A stretch of DNA of 64,000 nt from Orthonyx spaldingii (GCA_013397795.1 VZTJ01004195.1:383142-447141); one strand, 5' to 3'. Counted from the stretch's first letter, positions 11,600-24,010 are shown. Translations and numbers: made by a program. The notes: generated by a model not told the origin, from the sequence alone.

Positions 11600-12400
11600 C
11601 AAAGTCCCATGCTGGGGAATGAGGCAGGCACTGGACTTCTCAATCCTTCTGCAGTACCTACCAAGTGTACTCAGGTCCTTGAGAAAAAGCAATCCCCTTT
11701 TCTGAGGCAGCCTGTTTTCTCAGCATATTTTTAATGTGAACTACAGGCACTTTACCCTCTTCTACAGTATGTAAAAATTTTGATTGGTGAGAGCGAGGCT
11801 TATTGGCAGATCTTTGAGTAACCAGGTAGTCTTTGCTAAATGTACATCCCAATATTTGAAAGTCCCATTGGTCTTTTCTCTCAGTGCAGTCGTTAATGTC
11901 CATTACATCATTTGATCTTTCCAGAGGCAGGTGCATGATAGGGAATGGGATATATCCATTCCGTATCATGTTCTTTGGCCCAAGTATTTACAAGGTTGTT
12001 TCAGAAATGGGTTCCATTGTCTGATTCAATTCTTTCTGGAGTACTCTGTCACTATAAGACCTGCTTTCCCAGGCCCAAGGCAGTGTTTCATGCAGTGCCA
12101 TGGGGAACACGAAGTTTCCAGCCTTCTTGTGGTTGCTTCCACCATTGTAAACATATAGCACTTGCCACACAGGTTTGGGAAAGTGTGATATAGTCAACCT
12201 GCCAGGCCTCCCTATACTTATATTTCAGTCTGTATCCTTCATTCCAGAGAGGCTTGACCTGCTTGGCCTGGTTGATGATAGAGCATGTTCCACGTTCATT
12301 TGTAACCTGTGAGATAGGGTTCATGGTGAAGTCCATCCCTTGATCATGAGCCCCTCTATATGTTGCATCTCTTCCCTGATGTTCCAAGGTGTCACTGAGC
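11600..12400 (-). pseudogene. ERVL integrase remnant
   Basis: On the minus strand an N-terminal zinc-binding-like part (HQGRDATYRGAHDQG, then NERGTCSIINQAK) at 12270-12385 is followed by AWQVDYITL near 12186-12210, which contains the first catalytic aspartate of the integrase core. The C-terminal part, with KVPVVHIKNMLRK and KGIAFSQGPEYTW, lies at 11660-11760. Stops and shifts separate the pieces. Integrase would insert the viral DNA copy into the genome; this copy is dead. Confidence 0.75.
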
Positions 12401-12900
12401 TAGAAATAATTTGCCCTTCCTCTGGAAATCCAAATCCATCTGAGACACTTAAATCCTAGCAGCCTGATCCACCTGCTGGCTGTTCCAATGCTCTTCCATG
12501 GCCTGACTCTTGGATACATCAGCATCTTCGTGATGTACCTGCCTAACCATTTTCTCCACCTGGGCAGCAATATCTTGCCACAATGCAGCAGCCCAGATGG
12601 GTTTACCCCTTGGATGCCAGTTATTCCATTGTTGCAACCATCCCCATTGGACATTACTACCATCCATAAATCAGTATAAAGTGTTGACCACTTCTCATTC
12701 AGCAATGTCTAAGGTCAACTGGATGGCTTTCAGCTCTGCAAACTGACTTGATTCACCTTGTCTTTTGACAGTTTCTGCATCTTGTCATAGGGGACTCCAT
12801 ACAACTGCATTCCATCTCTGACATTTTCCACAAGACAGCAGGGTCCATCAGTAAACAAGGCATATTGCTGATCATTTTCTGGTAATTAATTACATAGAGT
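12400..12900 (-). pseudogene. ERVL RNase H remnant
   Basis: The minus strand shows YALFTDG near 12844-12860, matching the first catalytic aspartate motif of retroviral RNase H. It is followed by a frame-shifted TLYTDLWMV segment near 12660-12690 and by IWAAALWQDIAAQVEKMVRQV and SQQVDQAA segments to about 12460. This order is the RNase H to integrase junction seen in ERVL-type pol. Several frame changes make it non-functional. Confidence 0.7.
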
Positions 12901-12949
12901 GGTATCTTCAGCAGGTAATACCTTCTCCTCTTGTGACATTTCAAAACCT

Positions 12950-14200
12950 TTGTCTTCCGACTCCATGATCACATCTAAAAATCCTGGACAGCTGGGGTTT
13001 CCTGTACAAGCTCATTGTGTGATCGTTACCACCCACATTCTCCATATAGTATTTGTTGCATGATGTGTAGAGGAGATCCTTCCATTAAACATCCAACCCA
13101 ACAGAGGTAACTAGGTTGCCAGGAGGAGCTGTGCTTCAGTATCACTCACCTCCAAAGTGAATCAGACACCTTCATATGATGTCAGTATCTCCTTTTCATG
13201 TAGAGTATAACAGGTTCCAGATTCTCTGTATGCTCGACTCCAAAAACCTAGAGGTCGACATTGAGTCCCCTGGTGTTTTTTTCCAGAGGCTTCAAGTAGG
13301 GCCATTCTCCCCAGGTGCAGTATAAAGCACATTTTTTACATCTTGACCTGTTTGGACTGGCTCATGGGCTACACTATGAACTATCTCCTGCTTGATTTGT
13401 TCAAAGGCTTGTCACTGCTCAGGGCACACTTTGAAATCATTCTTCTTCTGGGTCACTTGAGAGTGCTTACAATCAGACTGTAATCTGGAATGTGACTTCT
13501 CCAAAAATCTAAAACATCTTAAAAAAGCTTGTGTTTCTTTCTTATTAGTGGGTGGGGATATTGCAATTATCTTTTCAATAACATCCATTAGAGTCTGATT
13601 ATGTCCATCTTACCTTTTTATACCTAAAAACTGGATCTCCTGTGTAGGTTCCTTNATTACAGGTGTTCCAGAGCTTCACCTTTTTTCAGTACATGGCAGA
13701 TGGTACAGCTATGTTTCCACCCGTGGCACTTTCAGGTATACTGGACGCCTCTCCAAGTGAAAGCAAACTGTGGCCTGCACTCTGCTGCCAGAGAAAAATG
13801 CGTCAGCAATGTCAATGGTGGCACCACTTGCCTGCCTTTGACTCCAGCACATATTGAAATGTATATGAGCATGTCTGGTACAGCAGCGTTCAGAGTTGGT
13901 GTGACATCATTCAGGCCACAATACTGTCAGCCTCCATTCTTCATTAGACTTTCCATACAGGGCCATAGATTGGCCAGTATGGGACTGTCAAATGGTGAGC
14001 AAGTCCTGCTGATCACTCCTTGGCCTTCCAGGTGACAAATTAGTTAATAGATGGTAATTACAGGTTTTGGTTGGTGTTCTACTGCCCCCTATGCTCTGTT
14101 GTTGTAGCAATTGGCACCTGCTGTTCTCAGCCTTCAGCAATCCCACAGCAAAAGGATTGTCTGAAAGACCAGGCAAAGCAGGAAAGTGTTTAATTTACTC
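12950..14200 (-). pseudogene. ERVL reverse transcriptase remnant
   Basis: The frame is broken throughout, but recognisable RT pieces remain in order on the minus strand: a fingers/palm-like part around 13800-14000, the EIQFLGIKR segment near 13610-13640, and the connection region with QVTQKKNDFK and QAFEQIKQEIVHSVAHEP at about 13340-13460. I could not find an intact catalytic YXDD motif. One base is undetermined at 13655. The region sits between protease and RNase H as expected. Confidence 0.65.
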
Positions 14201-14289
14201 CATCTCCTGCGTAATTACCCTTTTGGGGCCTTGAAATATCCTCTCCTGACATAATCTATGCCAAGGATGTGTGGAATCTCTGGTCCAGG

Positions 14290-14450
14290 CAAAATAGGGT
14301 GCGTTTGCCACTTATTCCTAGTCAGGGTAATCTCAGACTCCAATACACTCAGCTGCTTGGGTCCTCATGTCACTCCAGAAATACAAATGCATTCTACATA
14401 GCTTGATGGAATTAGGGCACACTGCACACCAGAGTCTACTAAAGCCTTAT
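14290..14450 (-). pseudogene. ERVL aspartic protease remnant
   Basis: In a frame different from the long gag piece, the minus strand shows the active-site motif ALVDSG near 14430, followed by a hydrophobic stretch and a downstream HILGIDY-type segment near 14280. This is the retroviral aspartic protease signature (D-S/T-G) in the correct place between gag and RT. Frame changes and stops mean it is not functional. Confidence 0.65.
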
Positions 14451-14559
14451 GCTCCTCTGGGGCCACTGTGCCAGGCCATTGAATCCACACAGTCCAGTAA
14501 ACCCAGTTATCCCTCTCCTCCATCTGGCTGGAAGCAGGACCCCTCTAATACTGATCACA

Positions 14560-16080
14560 ATGTTCCCTGCTAATATGTTGTAGAAATGGACTAGAACTTC
14601 TCTCCATAGAGACAGTAGTATGATCAGACCTCCCATTCTGCCTGGAAAACTTACTGCTAAAGAATGGAACAACAAATTGCCTGGGAAAAAAAATCCATTT
14701 GTTGTTGTTTTTCCCTGCAATTCCCATACCTGTTCTATGTTCAAGGTAGGTTGTCCATCCCACTTCCTCATATTCTCTCCATGGTCCCACAGGTAAAGCC
14801 ACAGGGTACCCCGTGGTGTGCATCTTCTATATCCTCTCTCTTGAGCAAAAGGACTCCTGCTGTCAGTTGTTGAAGTATGGGCCTGTACAGGTGGGGAGTA
14901 GGAAATATTCTCTCTGAATTGCTGGAACGCATGAGTCAGTTTATCTGTCAGTTTATCTATCACTTTCTCCACAGCTACAATGATGGAAGGAGCAATGTCT
15001 TCATATTCCCAGTCACTCACCGTTGGTGGTGCATCACCTTTCAAAAAAAATGTTGCCAAGGGTTTGGCATGTGCTGTTGGTGCACTCTGCATAAATTTAC
15101 TCCACAAAAGTTGTTGATTTAAGAGGTTATCTAGATCTGTGGGGAGCTGTACATTGTTAGGGTCAAAATATTTCATTTCTCTCTCATGTTTCATTTCCCT
15201 CACGTACTGAATAACTTTCTCTATTGTAGTCCATTTGCCTGAGTTACATGAAATATCTTTATAGGAATACCTGTCCCTCACACTTGATAAGTCTCGTCCA
15301 CAGACAAAGCACGTGTGTCTTTTTTTGCTTTTTTTTGCCAATGCCTGGTTCCTTAGCAAGTGATCCCAGCTGCCTGGCTTCCTTATCCTCCAACTCCACA
15401 TTGTCGTCTCCATTGTCCCACCACTGGAGCAGCCAGGCAGTAAAATGCTCACATGGATGATGGCTGAAATCTTTTCATAGCTCCTAGAGCTCACTCAGAG
15501 ATAGGGACTGAGTTTGATTGTCTCTTCTGTCTCCTCTTTCAGTTCCAGTGATAGCCTTGATGATGGCCATGAAAATCATCTTTGTGATGCTTCTGCTTGT
15601 CCATCCTCTTTGCTCTCCCTGTCCTCCTTGACTGTTTTTGCTACAGCTCATTTACCAGGTGACTTTCATGTACTTTTCTTCTGCTTCTCTGCAGGGGCCA
15701 CTGACAGAGGCTCCTGTTGATTCCGTTTCAGTGGTTTCAGTAGCAGTGCCTGTCGCTGGCATTGGAGCAGCAGCAGGGTCTGCCATGGTGGTGGGAGCAG
15801 TTGCAGGGCCTGTTGTCATCTCATTGCCAGATTCAGAGACCCTCCTGAGGATTGTTCAACATGGCTCAATAGACCTGGCCAGGACACAACTCTCTTCACT
15901 GACTTGGGTCCTCTCTGGGGTATCAGGATGTCAGCACAGTTTTTAAAATTATTTCACCAGTATTTCTCGATTCTTTATTTGTTCAAGGGTAAGGTGCAAA
16001 CACACTGGACATGTCTTCTGCCCTAGGTACTTGCTCATACAATCCCACACACCCTGTCACTCTGAACTATCTTTTGGGCA
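14560..16080 (-). pseudogene. Decayed ERVL gag
   Basis: A broken structural polyprotein region. The longest open piece runs from 15494 leftward and carries segments such as REMKHEREMKYFDPNNVQLP and DKLTDKLTHAFQQF, plus WDGQPTLNIEQVWELQ further on, typical of the ERVL-type gag that recurs in bird genomes. Upstream, around 15500-16080, the frame is interrupted by several stops. Gag would form the capsid of the ancestral virus-like particle; this copy cannot encode it. It lies directly upstream of the protease remnant in the usual order. Confidence 0.65.
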
Positions 16081-16612
16081 GATCTCTGGGTGATATTCTT
16101 AATTATTTCTCTGAGTTTGAACAAGACCTGAATCATAGGTAACAACAAGCTGGCTCCTAACAGAACGACCAGATTAATTTCAAGGATAGTCAAATGATAT
16201 TACAAATTTTTAAAATTCTCAACTGTAATCAATCTGAAGGACAAGGGAGGAAAAATAAAGGAAGCGAGAAAAAATATAATATATCCCTCACAGGTTGTAT
16301 CTCTGAAGACAAAAAGACCAAGGTGTGATTATTAATCATTAACTCCCAAAATATAAAGGTGCCTGCAATAATGAATAGAGACACTGTACTGGTGTCCTGA
16401 CCAGAGGCCCTGTCACATCATAAGTCCATCCTACAAAATACCATGGAGAACAGAAACTGCAAGTAAGGTATTACTGATATAAGAGAGACTAAACAAATAT
16501 CAGAACAAATAAATGTACATTGTAAATAATAACTGTTAAACAAACACAAAGATTGTTTATAACAAATTTCCTTTAACACGCTCTGGTCAGATCTGTCCTT
16601 ATCTCAACCCCT

Positions 16613-16632
16613 TGGGCTCCCAGTTGAGTGCC
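16613..16632 (-). other. Primer-binding site of the ERVL provirus (degenerate, tRNA-Lys-like)
   Basis: On the minus strand TGGCACTCAACTGGGAGCCC follows the LTR. It resembles the lysine-tRNA (Lys1,2) type of primer-binding site, TGGCGCCCAACGTGGG, with several changes. The assignment rests on that resemblance and on its position. Confidence 0.6.
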
Positions 16633-16639
16633 AAAAAGG

Positions 16640-17213
16640 ATGGCTGCAGTTTTAAGCTCAGCTGGATATGAAACACCACACAACCGCTCAATGAACACTG
16701 CCTCTCTTCCGCTTCACCGTGGTGGATTGGGAGGGAGAATTGAAGTGAAACTCATAGGTTGAGATAAGAAAAGTTTAATAATTGAAAATAAAGTAAAACA
16801 CAATAATAATGACATTAAAAAGGAACTAAAAGGCAAAAAGTGATGCACAATGAAATTGCTTACCATTTGTTTAGGCCCCTCCTTCCTGAACCCTGGTGAG
16901 TCATCCTTCTGGGTAACTTTCCTTAGTTTATATACTGGGCGTGACATTCTGTAGTGTGGAACATCCCTTTGGTCCGTTCAGGTCTTTTGTCCCAGATATG
17001 ATCCTTCCCACACTTTTTGGGGTTTTTTTGAATGCCTCCTCACTGACGGAGCATGACAGAAGGAAAAAAATGTCCTTGACTTAGGATAAATAGGACTTAG
17101 GAAAACCCAAAACATCAGTATGTTATCAACATTATTCTCTTTAGAAATCCAATACACAGCACTGTGACAGTTACTGAGAAGAAATTAACTCTACCCTAGC
17201 TGAAACCAGGACA
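16640..17213 (-). mobile_element. 5' LTR of the ERVL-type provirus
   Basis: It begins TGTCCTGGTTTCAGCTAGGG at 17213 (minus strand) and ends near 16640, where the primer-binding site follows within about 10 bases. A TATATAA-like box lies near 16929. A/T-rich signals of the ATTAAA type lie around 16770. The exact 3' boundary is uncertain by about 10 bases. Confidence 0.75.
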
Positions 17214-18804
17214 ATTAGATATGTACCAGCTCAGAATGCACACTAATACCGAGTAATACACTATTTAGGAATAATAGCTTTGGAACTTTAGAGTGCTATC
17301 TCCAAGTCCTTCAATAAGTTGAACGACTTGTTATAGAGTAACTTTCTAAATTTTGTTGTGAAAATGTAAAAACTTCAGTATTGATCATAGGTATTTTTTA
17401 ATCTGTTTATAACTGTCTTATAGTAATACTCTATTGCTGAGAATGGACAGCTAATATCTAACAGAACAAATAAGAACTTTTTGATCTTAAGGCTCATAAA
17501 GTGGAGAGGGAATGTTTCTTGCCTGATACTATACATATTGTTTCAACTGCTTGCCTTTATTCTATGGAAGCACACTAACATACAGAAAGTAGGTTGCCTG
17601 TTATTTAATAATGTGTAATATTAAAGATAATTTTCAATATTTATTTCTTGCCAACACTTTTTTTATTTGCAGTTATAAGAAACTTTCATCTACAATAATA
17701 ACAACTGTACTTTTACTTCAAGCAATTTCTTATTAATTGATTGCATATTCCCAGCTGGTGAAGCAAACTGAACTACAACTGCAATGGCTGCAGTTATTAA
17801 TTCATTTTTAATATTAAAAAGAACAAAAAAAGACTTTGTGGATTAAATAACTGAAATTAGAAATTGATGTATTTTAGAATGCCTGAGAAGTTCATTAGGT
17901 TTCCATGTCAATATACTCAAACAGCATGGGATTGATTCCTGTATGGGACTGATTCTTGCGATGTTTTAAACTTTTCCGTTCCTTCCTCACTTAGCTTTAA
18001 AAACCTTTCAATGGGAGACATCAGAACTTTTAATCCAATTTTGAGTATATACTAAAAACATTCCTTAATTTGTCTCAAGGGTTGAAATTCAACTTTGACA
18101 ATAACTTTTACAGATTATTCAGCTTCTGACAAGTATCTCTAAAAACACCTCGAGGGTTTAATCGAGTTATTTTGTCCAGAAAATAATTTCACAGAAGAAA
18201 AATTATGAAGTTTTGTTACATATTTTGTGATAAAATTTTATTACAGCCTCATGGGAACACTTAATGGACACCAGTTAAATACGGTAGAACGAAAATACTA
18301 TTAGATTTCAGAAACAAGACCTAGAGGTTGGATCAGAGAGGCTAATATTCACTTAAAGCCATCCAGTATTTTAGCACTGAAAACAGGAATTAATGAGATA
18401 ACTAAAGATGGGTAACTACAGTAAGAAATACTCCCTGTAATTCATCTATAGTTTGGTTGAATAGCTGAACATCAATATACAACACAGGCAGGGGTTAAGG
18501 CATAATGGGAAACAGCACTTAAGACACTAACACGTTCCAGAATAATTTCTGCATGAACCATTACTGACATTCTGTAGTCTGCATTTAGAATAAAAGTTGC
18601 TTTCTGAGACAAGGACAGATTTGTTACCTCAAAAAATTAGTCACTCTAGGTAAGTAGCAAATCATTAAAGTACTCTGCCAAGGGGAAATGGTTTACTGAC
18701 AATCTTTATAATAAATCTTTTCTGAAATTCAGTGAACAGTGTCTGCACAATCAAACCATCTAATTTTCCCTTTGTTGTTGACTTCAAAATCTGTGTGACA
18801 TCCC
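17214..18804. other. AT-rich DNA, no gene seen
   Basis: No coding region or recognised repeat. Flanks the ERVL 5' LTR on the left and a CR1 3' end on the right. Confidence 0.45.
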
Positions 18805-19465
18805 ACAGAGCCATATAATTATGGAATTATTACCTTCAATATCAATGAGTCCAACTGTTAAAATAGCATGGTCATGGTGCCACTAAACCACATTCCTAAG
18901 TGCCACAAACACACACCTTTATAAGACTTCCCTGACCACCTAAATGACTGACCAGCGTTTCAGAGAAGAAGTCTTAATAGTGCATCGAAACCTTTCCTGT
19001 CACAAATTGAGGCCATTTCTTTTGCCCTGTCACTTTCTGCCTGGGAGAAAAGACTGATCCCCTCCTGGCTGCACCCTCTTTTCAGGAAGTTGTAGAGAAA
19101 CATAACGTCCGCCCTTGAGCTTCCTTTTCTCCAGGTGAAACACCCCCAGCTCCCTCAGCTGCTCCTCATAGGACTTGTGTTCCAGACCCTTCAACAGCTC
19201 TATTGCCCTTCTGGACAGGCTTCAGCACATCAATGTTCTTCCTGAATTGCAGCACCCAGATTTGGACACAGGATTCGAGGAACAAAATCCCCACTGCCAA
19301 ACATAGGAGGATGATTCCTTCACTAGTCCTGCTGGCCACATGTGATTTTCCTGATATTTCTGATCCAAGCCAGAATGCCGTTGGCCTTTTTGGCCACCTG
19401 GGCACACTGTTGATTCATGTTGAGCTGGTTGTTAACCTGCACCCCCAGGTGCTTTTTCACTAAGC
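18805..19465 (-). mobile_element. CR1 LINE fragment, 3' end
   Basis: The reverse complement matches the familiar 3' part of chicken-repeat-1 LINEs: degenerate terminal repeats near 18810-18830, then the segments around 18990-19030 and 19130-19200 (CTCCTCATAGGACTTGTGTTCCAG), and the GCCACCTGGGCACACTGTTG region near 19395-19415. It is 5' truncated, as most CR1 copies are. No functional reading frame remains. Confidence 0.85.
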
Positions 19466-20290
19466 AGCTTTCAGCCTGTAGTCCTAAGAATACTCCTCCC
19501 CATAAACTCCAAAATAGGAGTACAACATATTATTTTTACACAAATTTATTTTTCATAATAATTTGTGAAAATGCAGACATTAGAATTTTATTTTGCTTCA
19601 TTTTGTTTTCATTTTCATGACGCAGATATAGTACTGTATGGTATTATTATTTATTTTTAAGGGATCTGGGAACAATGGCAAAGTATGAAGCATTTTAAAC
19701 AGAGGATGCTTAGAGAAATTTTCATAGAATATTTAGAAATTTTCCTCAAAGGATTCATTTTATCTCTAAAATATATGTGGTATATACATAATAGGAACGT
19801 CTAAGGAATTAATTTATATAGAGATGGTTTTCTTTGGACATTAAACAGGAAAGTTGTTTCAGAAAAACGAAATGTAGGAATAGACAAGATAAAGCCTAGA
19901 ATTTGCAGTTTAATCCTGTACCATAATTTGGGAAAGGACAGCTAAGTGTGTCTGAATCTTTGTAGTATAGAATGACAAGTGATACAAAATGAGAAATATT
20001 ATAGTCTACAAAGCCAAAATAATTGTTCCGTTCACTCATTTCTGTGCAAAGTAGCTTTGTGCAAGACTTTATTTCTATTGATGACAGCTTTAAACTGGCA
20101 TGCCTCATGCCAGGCACACTGAGCAGAAATTGCTCTTAATTTCCTGGCGCTAAAAAATCTTTCATAGATTAAAAAATGGCTTTAGTAGCAACTGCTATCA
20201 GAAAAAAAAAATGCATTCAATCATCCACTAAGCCTACATGCTTTGCAGAGTACTCATATTCAGTAGATGTCAGTTTTTCTTCCAGTCAAG
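19466..20290. other. AT-rich DNA, no gene seen
   Basis: No coding region or repeat recognised between a CR1 fragment and a GC-rich block. Confidence 0.45.
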
Positions 20291-20745
20291 ACCTGAGATA
20301 CTGTGAGTGAACCCCACGGAAAAACTCTTCTCCTCCGTGTTCCCCAGGACTCCTCACCTTCCTCTGACATGGGACCCTTCTGCAGCCAAGCTGAGCATGC
20401 AAAATGAGCAGAGGAACAGAGGGCAACTGCTGGGCTTGGCACCAGGAGTTGCTGCCAAGCTGCAAAGGAAGACCCAGGTCCCCATGACAGGGAAGGCTGG
20501 AGACTGTTCCAGATGGCCCCAGGCACACAGCTGGAATGGGTGTGAGAAGCAGAACAGGGTTAGGCTCTGTGGGCAGGCAGAAAACAGCGAGGACAGGTCA
20601 GGCTCTAACCCTCTGGGGCTGCACAGAGGGACAGAGGTGTGTCCTGGAAAAGAGCTTGGCTGCAAGGCACAGGATATTTCTGGAGACTCCATGATGTATG
20701 AGAACAGCCTCAGGGGAGCTCATGGGTTCATGTGACTTTGCTCAG
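20291..20745. other. GC-rich segment of unknown origin
   Basis: About 450 bases with clearly higher GC than both flanks. It keeps open frames on both strands (142 codons plus, 112 codons minus), as GC-rich DNA often does. I see no known domain, LTR landmark or splice pattern that identifies it. It could be the internal or leader part of a retroelement, an old processed copy, or a regulatory region. Confidence 0.4.
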
Positions 20746-21124
20746 ACTCAGGAAGAATTAATATTCACTCTCATGCAATCTAACCCAAAACAATAGGTCC
20801 TTTTTGAGGGGTTTTTCCCTGCTTTTATTTCCCTCTGGGTTTGGGATTATGCACACCCCACACTGTGCCATTCCATTCTCACCTTTGTGGAAAAGATCGT
20901 GTTAACTCTAGCCAGCTATTAATGATAACAGAATCAACCTGAATTGCTTTTGTAACTTTTGCCACATTTCCTCTGACAGATCCAAGCAGTTCAGCAAACA
21001 TGCATTTTTTGGCTTCATAAATTTATTTTGAAAGCAAACCAAAACAAGCAAATAGCAAGCTTCCCTGTTGACCCATATTCTCAGAGAGTTCCTTGAAAGG
21101 TCCTTTTAAATTATTTGATAGCCA
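20746..21124. other. No gene seen
   Basis: Unremarkable AT-rich sequence between the GC-rich segment and a CR1 copy. Confidence 0.4.
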
Positions 21125-22430
21125 GAGAAGGTCTAAGAAAAATATTGAGCTAATACCTGATGAAGATGGTCATCTGACAAAAATGAATGCAAAAAAAGTG
21201 GAGGCATTTAGTGCCTTCTTTGTCTCATTTTGTAACAATACTGACCTACCTTGACCTTGACCTGCCCACTCCTCTGAGCAGGAAGACCACAACTGCGAAA
21301 GCAGTGACTTTCGATTTGTGGACACTGAAATTGTAAGGGACAAGTTGTATCAGTTCATAAGTCCATGGAGCCTGGTGGGATTCATCTTGGAGTACTGAAG
21401 GATCTACCAGACGTTATAGCAGAAATGACACGGTCATTTACCAAAGGTCAGGGGAGTCTGGGGAAGTCCTCACTGAACAAAATCCGGCCAGCATTATACA
21501 ATTTACAAGGAGGACTCAGGAAACTACAGACCTGTTAACCTGACCTCAGTACCTGGAAAAATGATGGAGGAGTTCATGGTGGAAACTGTTGAAAGGCATT
21601 TCAAGAACAATGCAATCTCCAGGCACAGACAGTGTGGACTCAACAAAGGGAAGGTCCTGCCTAAATTATTTGATATCCTTCTACAATAAGGTCTCTCACC
21701 TAGTGGGTGAAGGGAAAGCAGTGCTTGTGGCTTTTCTTGGTTTTAGTATTGCTTTTGATACTGTCCCTCACAGCATCCTTCTGGACAAGCAGTTCTGATG
21801 AGCATGTACACAGTGTGCTGGATGAAGGACAGGCTGAACATCAGAACTTCAGGGGTTGTAGTGTGTGGGGCTACATCTGCCTGGTGAGCAGCCACCAGTG
21901 GTGTTCCTCAGGGCTTCATTGTAGGACCAGTTATGTTCAACAAGTTTATCAATGATCTGGATGCAGGAGTTGAATGCACCATTTGTTGACAACACAAAAC
22001 TAGGAGATGCTATTGACTCTCTTCAAAGGCAAGAGGTCTTCCAGAGGGATCTGGATACACTGGAGCACTGGGTAATTATCAGTGGCATGAAGTTTAACAA
22101 GAACAAATACCAGATTCTGCCCCTGGGATGCAGTAAGGCTGGGCACAAGTATAAGCTGGGAGAGGAGAGTGTGTAGAGCAGCCCTGCAGAAAGGGATCTG
22201 GGGGTGCTGGTGGGCAGCAGCTCAGTGTGAGTCAGCAGTGTGTGCCCGGGCAGCCAGGAGGGCAAACCCCATCCCGGGCTGCATCAGACACGGCATCACC
22301 AGCTGGGATTGGGGTCATCCCGCTGGATTCAGCCGTGGTGCGGCCTCACCCTGAGCCCTGTGTGCTCCGCTGGGCCCCACAGTCTGAGAAGGATAGGAAG
22401 GTCCTTGGATGATTCCAGACTGAATATGTA
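21125..22430 (+). mobile_element. CR1 LINE fragment, ORF2 reverse transcriptase part
   Basis: Plus-strand translation in several broken frames gives typical CR1 ORF2 segments. These are SIAFDTVPHSILLDKQ (RT palm) near 21745-21795, NKFINDLDAGVECT near 21938-21980, DNTKLGDAIDSLQ near 21985-22030 and RDLDTLEHW near 22045-22072. After that comes the segment around 22220-22300 that encodes the C-terminus. Frameshifts and stops show it is inactive. The 3' UTR is missing: the match fades near 22430 before the terminal repeats. Confidence 0.85.
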
Positions 22431-23385
22431 CTAAACATAATTGGAAGGTTTTTAAAATAAATCTTTATGAAGCTTAAACTGAGTAGGAAAACATTTTGAA
22501 AATTTTTACATAAGCTTAAACTGAATAGCAAAAGACTGTTAAGATTTTCATAGAGCGTAAGAACATGAAACTAAATCTGAAGAAAGATTGCTTTTTTAGA
22601 AGGCCAAACAATTCACCTGAGACTTGTATATAGCCCAAAAAGGGGTTTTAAAACGAATAGAAAAAAGAAATATGAGACACTGGAGTGAAGCAATAAAAAG
22701 GGGTTTTTTTTCTTCCCATGAAAGGACTATTATGCTAGAGAGGAACCAAAGCCATAAATGGCCTATAATATTATCAAACAATTCTCAGAGGAATTACATT
22801 TTCTGAGCCATAAGTAGGTATATTAGCTAAAGTACAGATCCTTCACTCACTGTTTTCCTTAGTGTTGGAATGGTTATGTATTTTGAAGACTTTAAAAATT
22901 GTTTAGAGATAAAAGAAATCTTATTTGAGGAACATGGAATAATTTAAGTAGCTAGGAAGCAATTCTAAATTCATTTAATCCTTAATGGTCAATCTGGCTA
23001 TCCCTCCTTTCCACCCCAATATGTCCTTAATTTTTTTTTCTCACAAAAGAGGATTTCTTCAATGGGAGAAATGTATTACATAATGTCATGTTTTAACCAT
23101 GTATGAAGTATACTTATAAGACCTGAAAAATCTACTCTGCAATTTTAAAGCTGTACCTTTCATTCCTGGAATGAGCCTCATAAAGGTACACTTGTTTCCA
23201 GTAACTCTAAAAAGAAGTTTTGCCAGTATTCTCAAACTGCATGAAAACATTGGGATGGCAAAAGAACGAAGAATTCATTTTAGGACTCACGTCATAAACT
23301 TTAAAACAAGGTACCTCTGTAGAGTGGGGAAAAAGTAATGACCCAATTAACTTCAGAATCATACATTGAGGAAGGTGTAGAGTGT
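22431..23385. other. AT-rich DNA, no gene seen
   Basis: No coding region or recognised repeat. Confidence 0.45.
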
Positions 23386-23389
23386 GATA

Positions 23390-23861
23390 AGATCATCCAT
23401 CAGCCTTCTCTTCTTCCAGATGAACAGACCAAGTGACCTCCATGCTTCCTGCGGCCTGGTGACTCCACGCTGCCCGCGGCCCTAGTGGCTCCATGCTGCC
23501 CACGGCCCTGGCGGCTCCAGGTCTCGCTGCGGCCCCTCTCCTGCGGGGCACTGGGGACACCGGCAGCTGAGGCATTCCACCGTGCCAGGAGATGGCCGAG
23601 AGACACCCACGGCCCTGGACACATGGCCGTGGCCCCGGAAGCCCAATCACATCCCCCAGGGGGGGCCCACGCCCACTTCTCTCTCCCCTTGTTTCAAACT
23701 CTCTTAAGCATGTCATCACAGAGGCATTACTAACTTCTCTAATTGGTTCAGCAGCATATCCATCCCAAGAGCCCGACAGGATTGGTCCTGTTGGGCACGG
23801 CAGAGGTTTCTAGTGGTCTCTCACGAAAAAACACCCCTGTGGCTCTTTCTTTCCTGCCACA
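23390..23861 (-). mobile_element. 5' end of the long LTR-type element (copy C)
   Basis: The minus strand starts TGTGGCAGGAAAG at 23861, corresponding to the start TGTGGCAGGAAAA of the complete copy at 32353, and shares the following CACCCC...GTGAGAG landmark. The GC-rich part to 23390 contains short repeated units (CTCCATGCTGCC and variants). The remainder of the element is missing to the left. Divergence from the complete copy is high in the GC-rich part. Confidence 0.5.
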
Positions 23862-23899
23862 AGAAAAGAAACAGACAGTGCACCAACCAACACACCCGG

Positions 23900-24010
23900 C
23901 TGGCGATGTTGTGCCTGATGCACCCCAGGACACGACTGGCCCTCCTTGCTGCCAGGGCATTGCTGACTTATATTCAATTTGCCTTCTATATTTACCAAAT
24001 TACAACTAAG
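23900..24010 (-). mobile_element. Short CR1 fragment
   Basis: The stretch around 23925-23990 matches, with changes, the CR1 3' UTR region that is better preserved at 19370-19415, in the same orientation. It directly abuts the LTR-type copy C. Confidence 0.55.

Larger units (their letters stand above)
11530..17213 (-). mobile_element. Old ERVL-type (class III) provirus, 3' LTR missing
   Basis: Read on the minus strand, the order is 5' LTR (17213-16640), primer-binding site, leader, gag, protease, RT, RNase H and integrase, ending in 3' non-coding sequence near 11530. The LTR start TGTCCTGGTTTCAGCT is the characteristic start of bird ERVL-type LTRs. All reading frames are broken by many stops and frameshifts. 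There is no env, as usual for ERVL. No 3' LTR is found, so the element is truncated at its 3' end. Unidentified AT-rich DNA lies on both sides. Confidence 0.85.
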
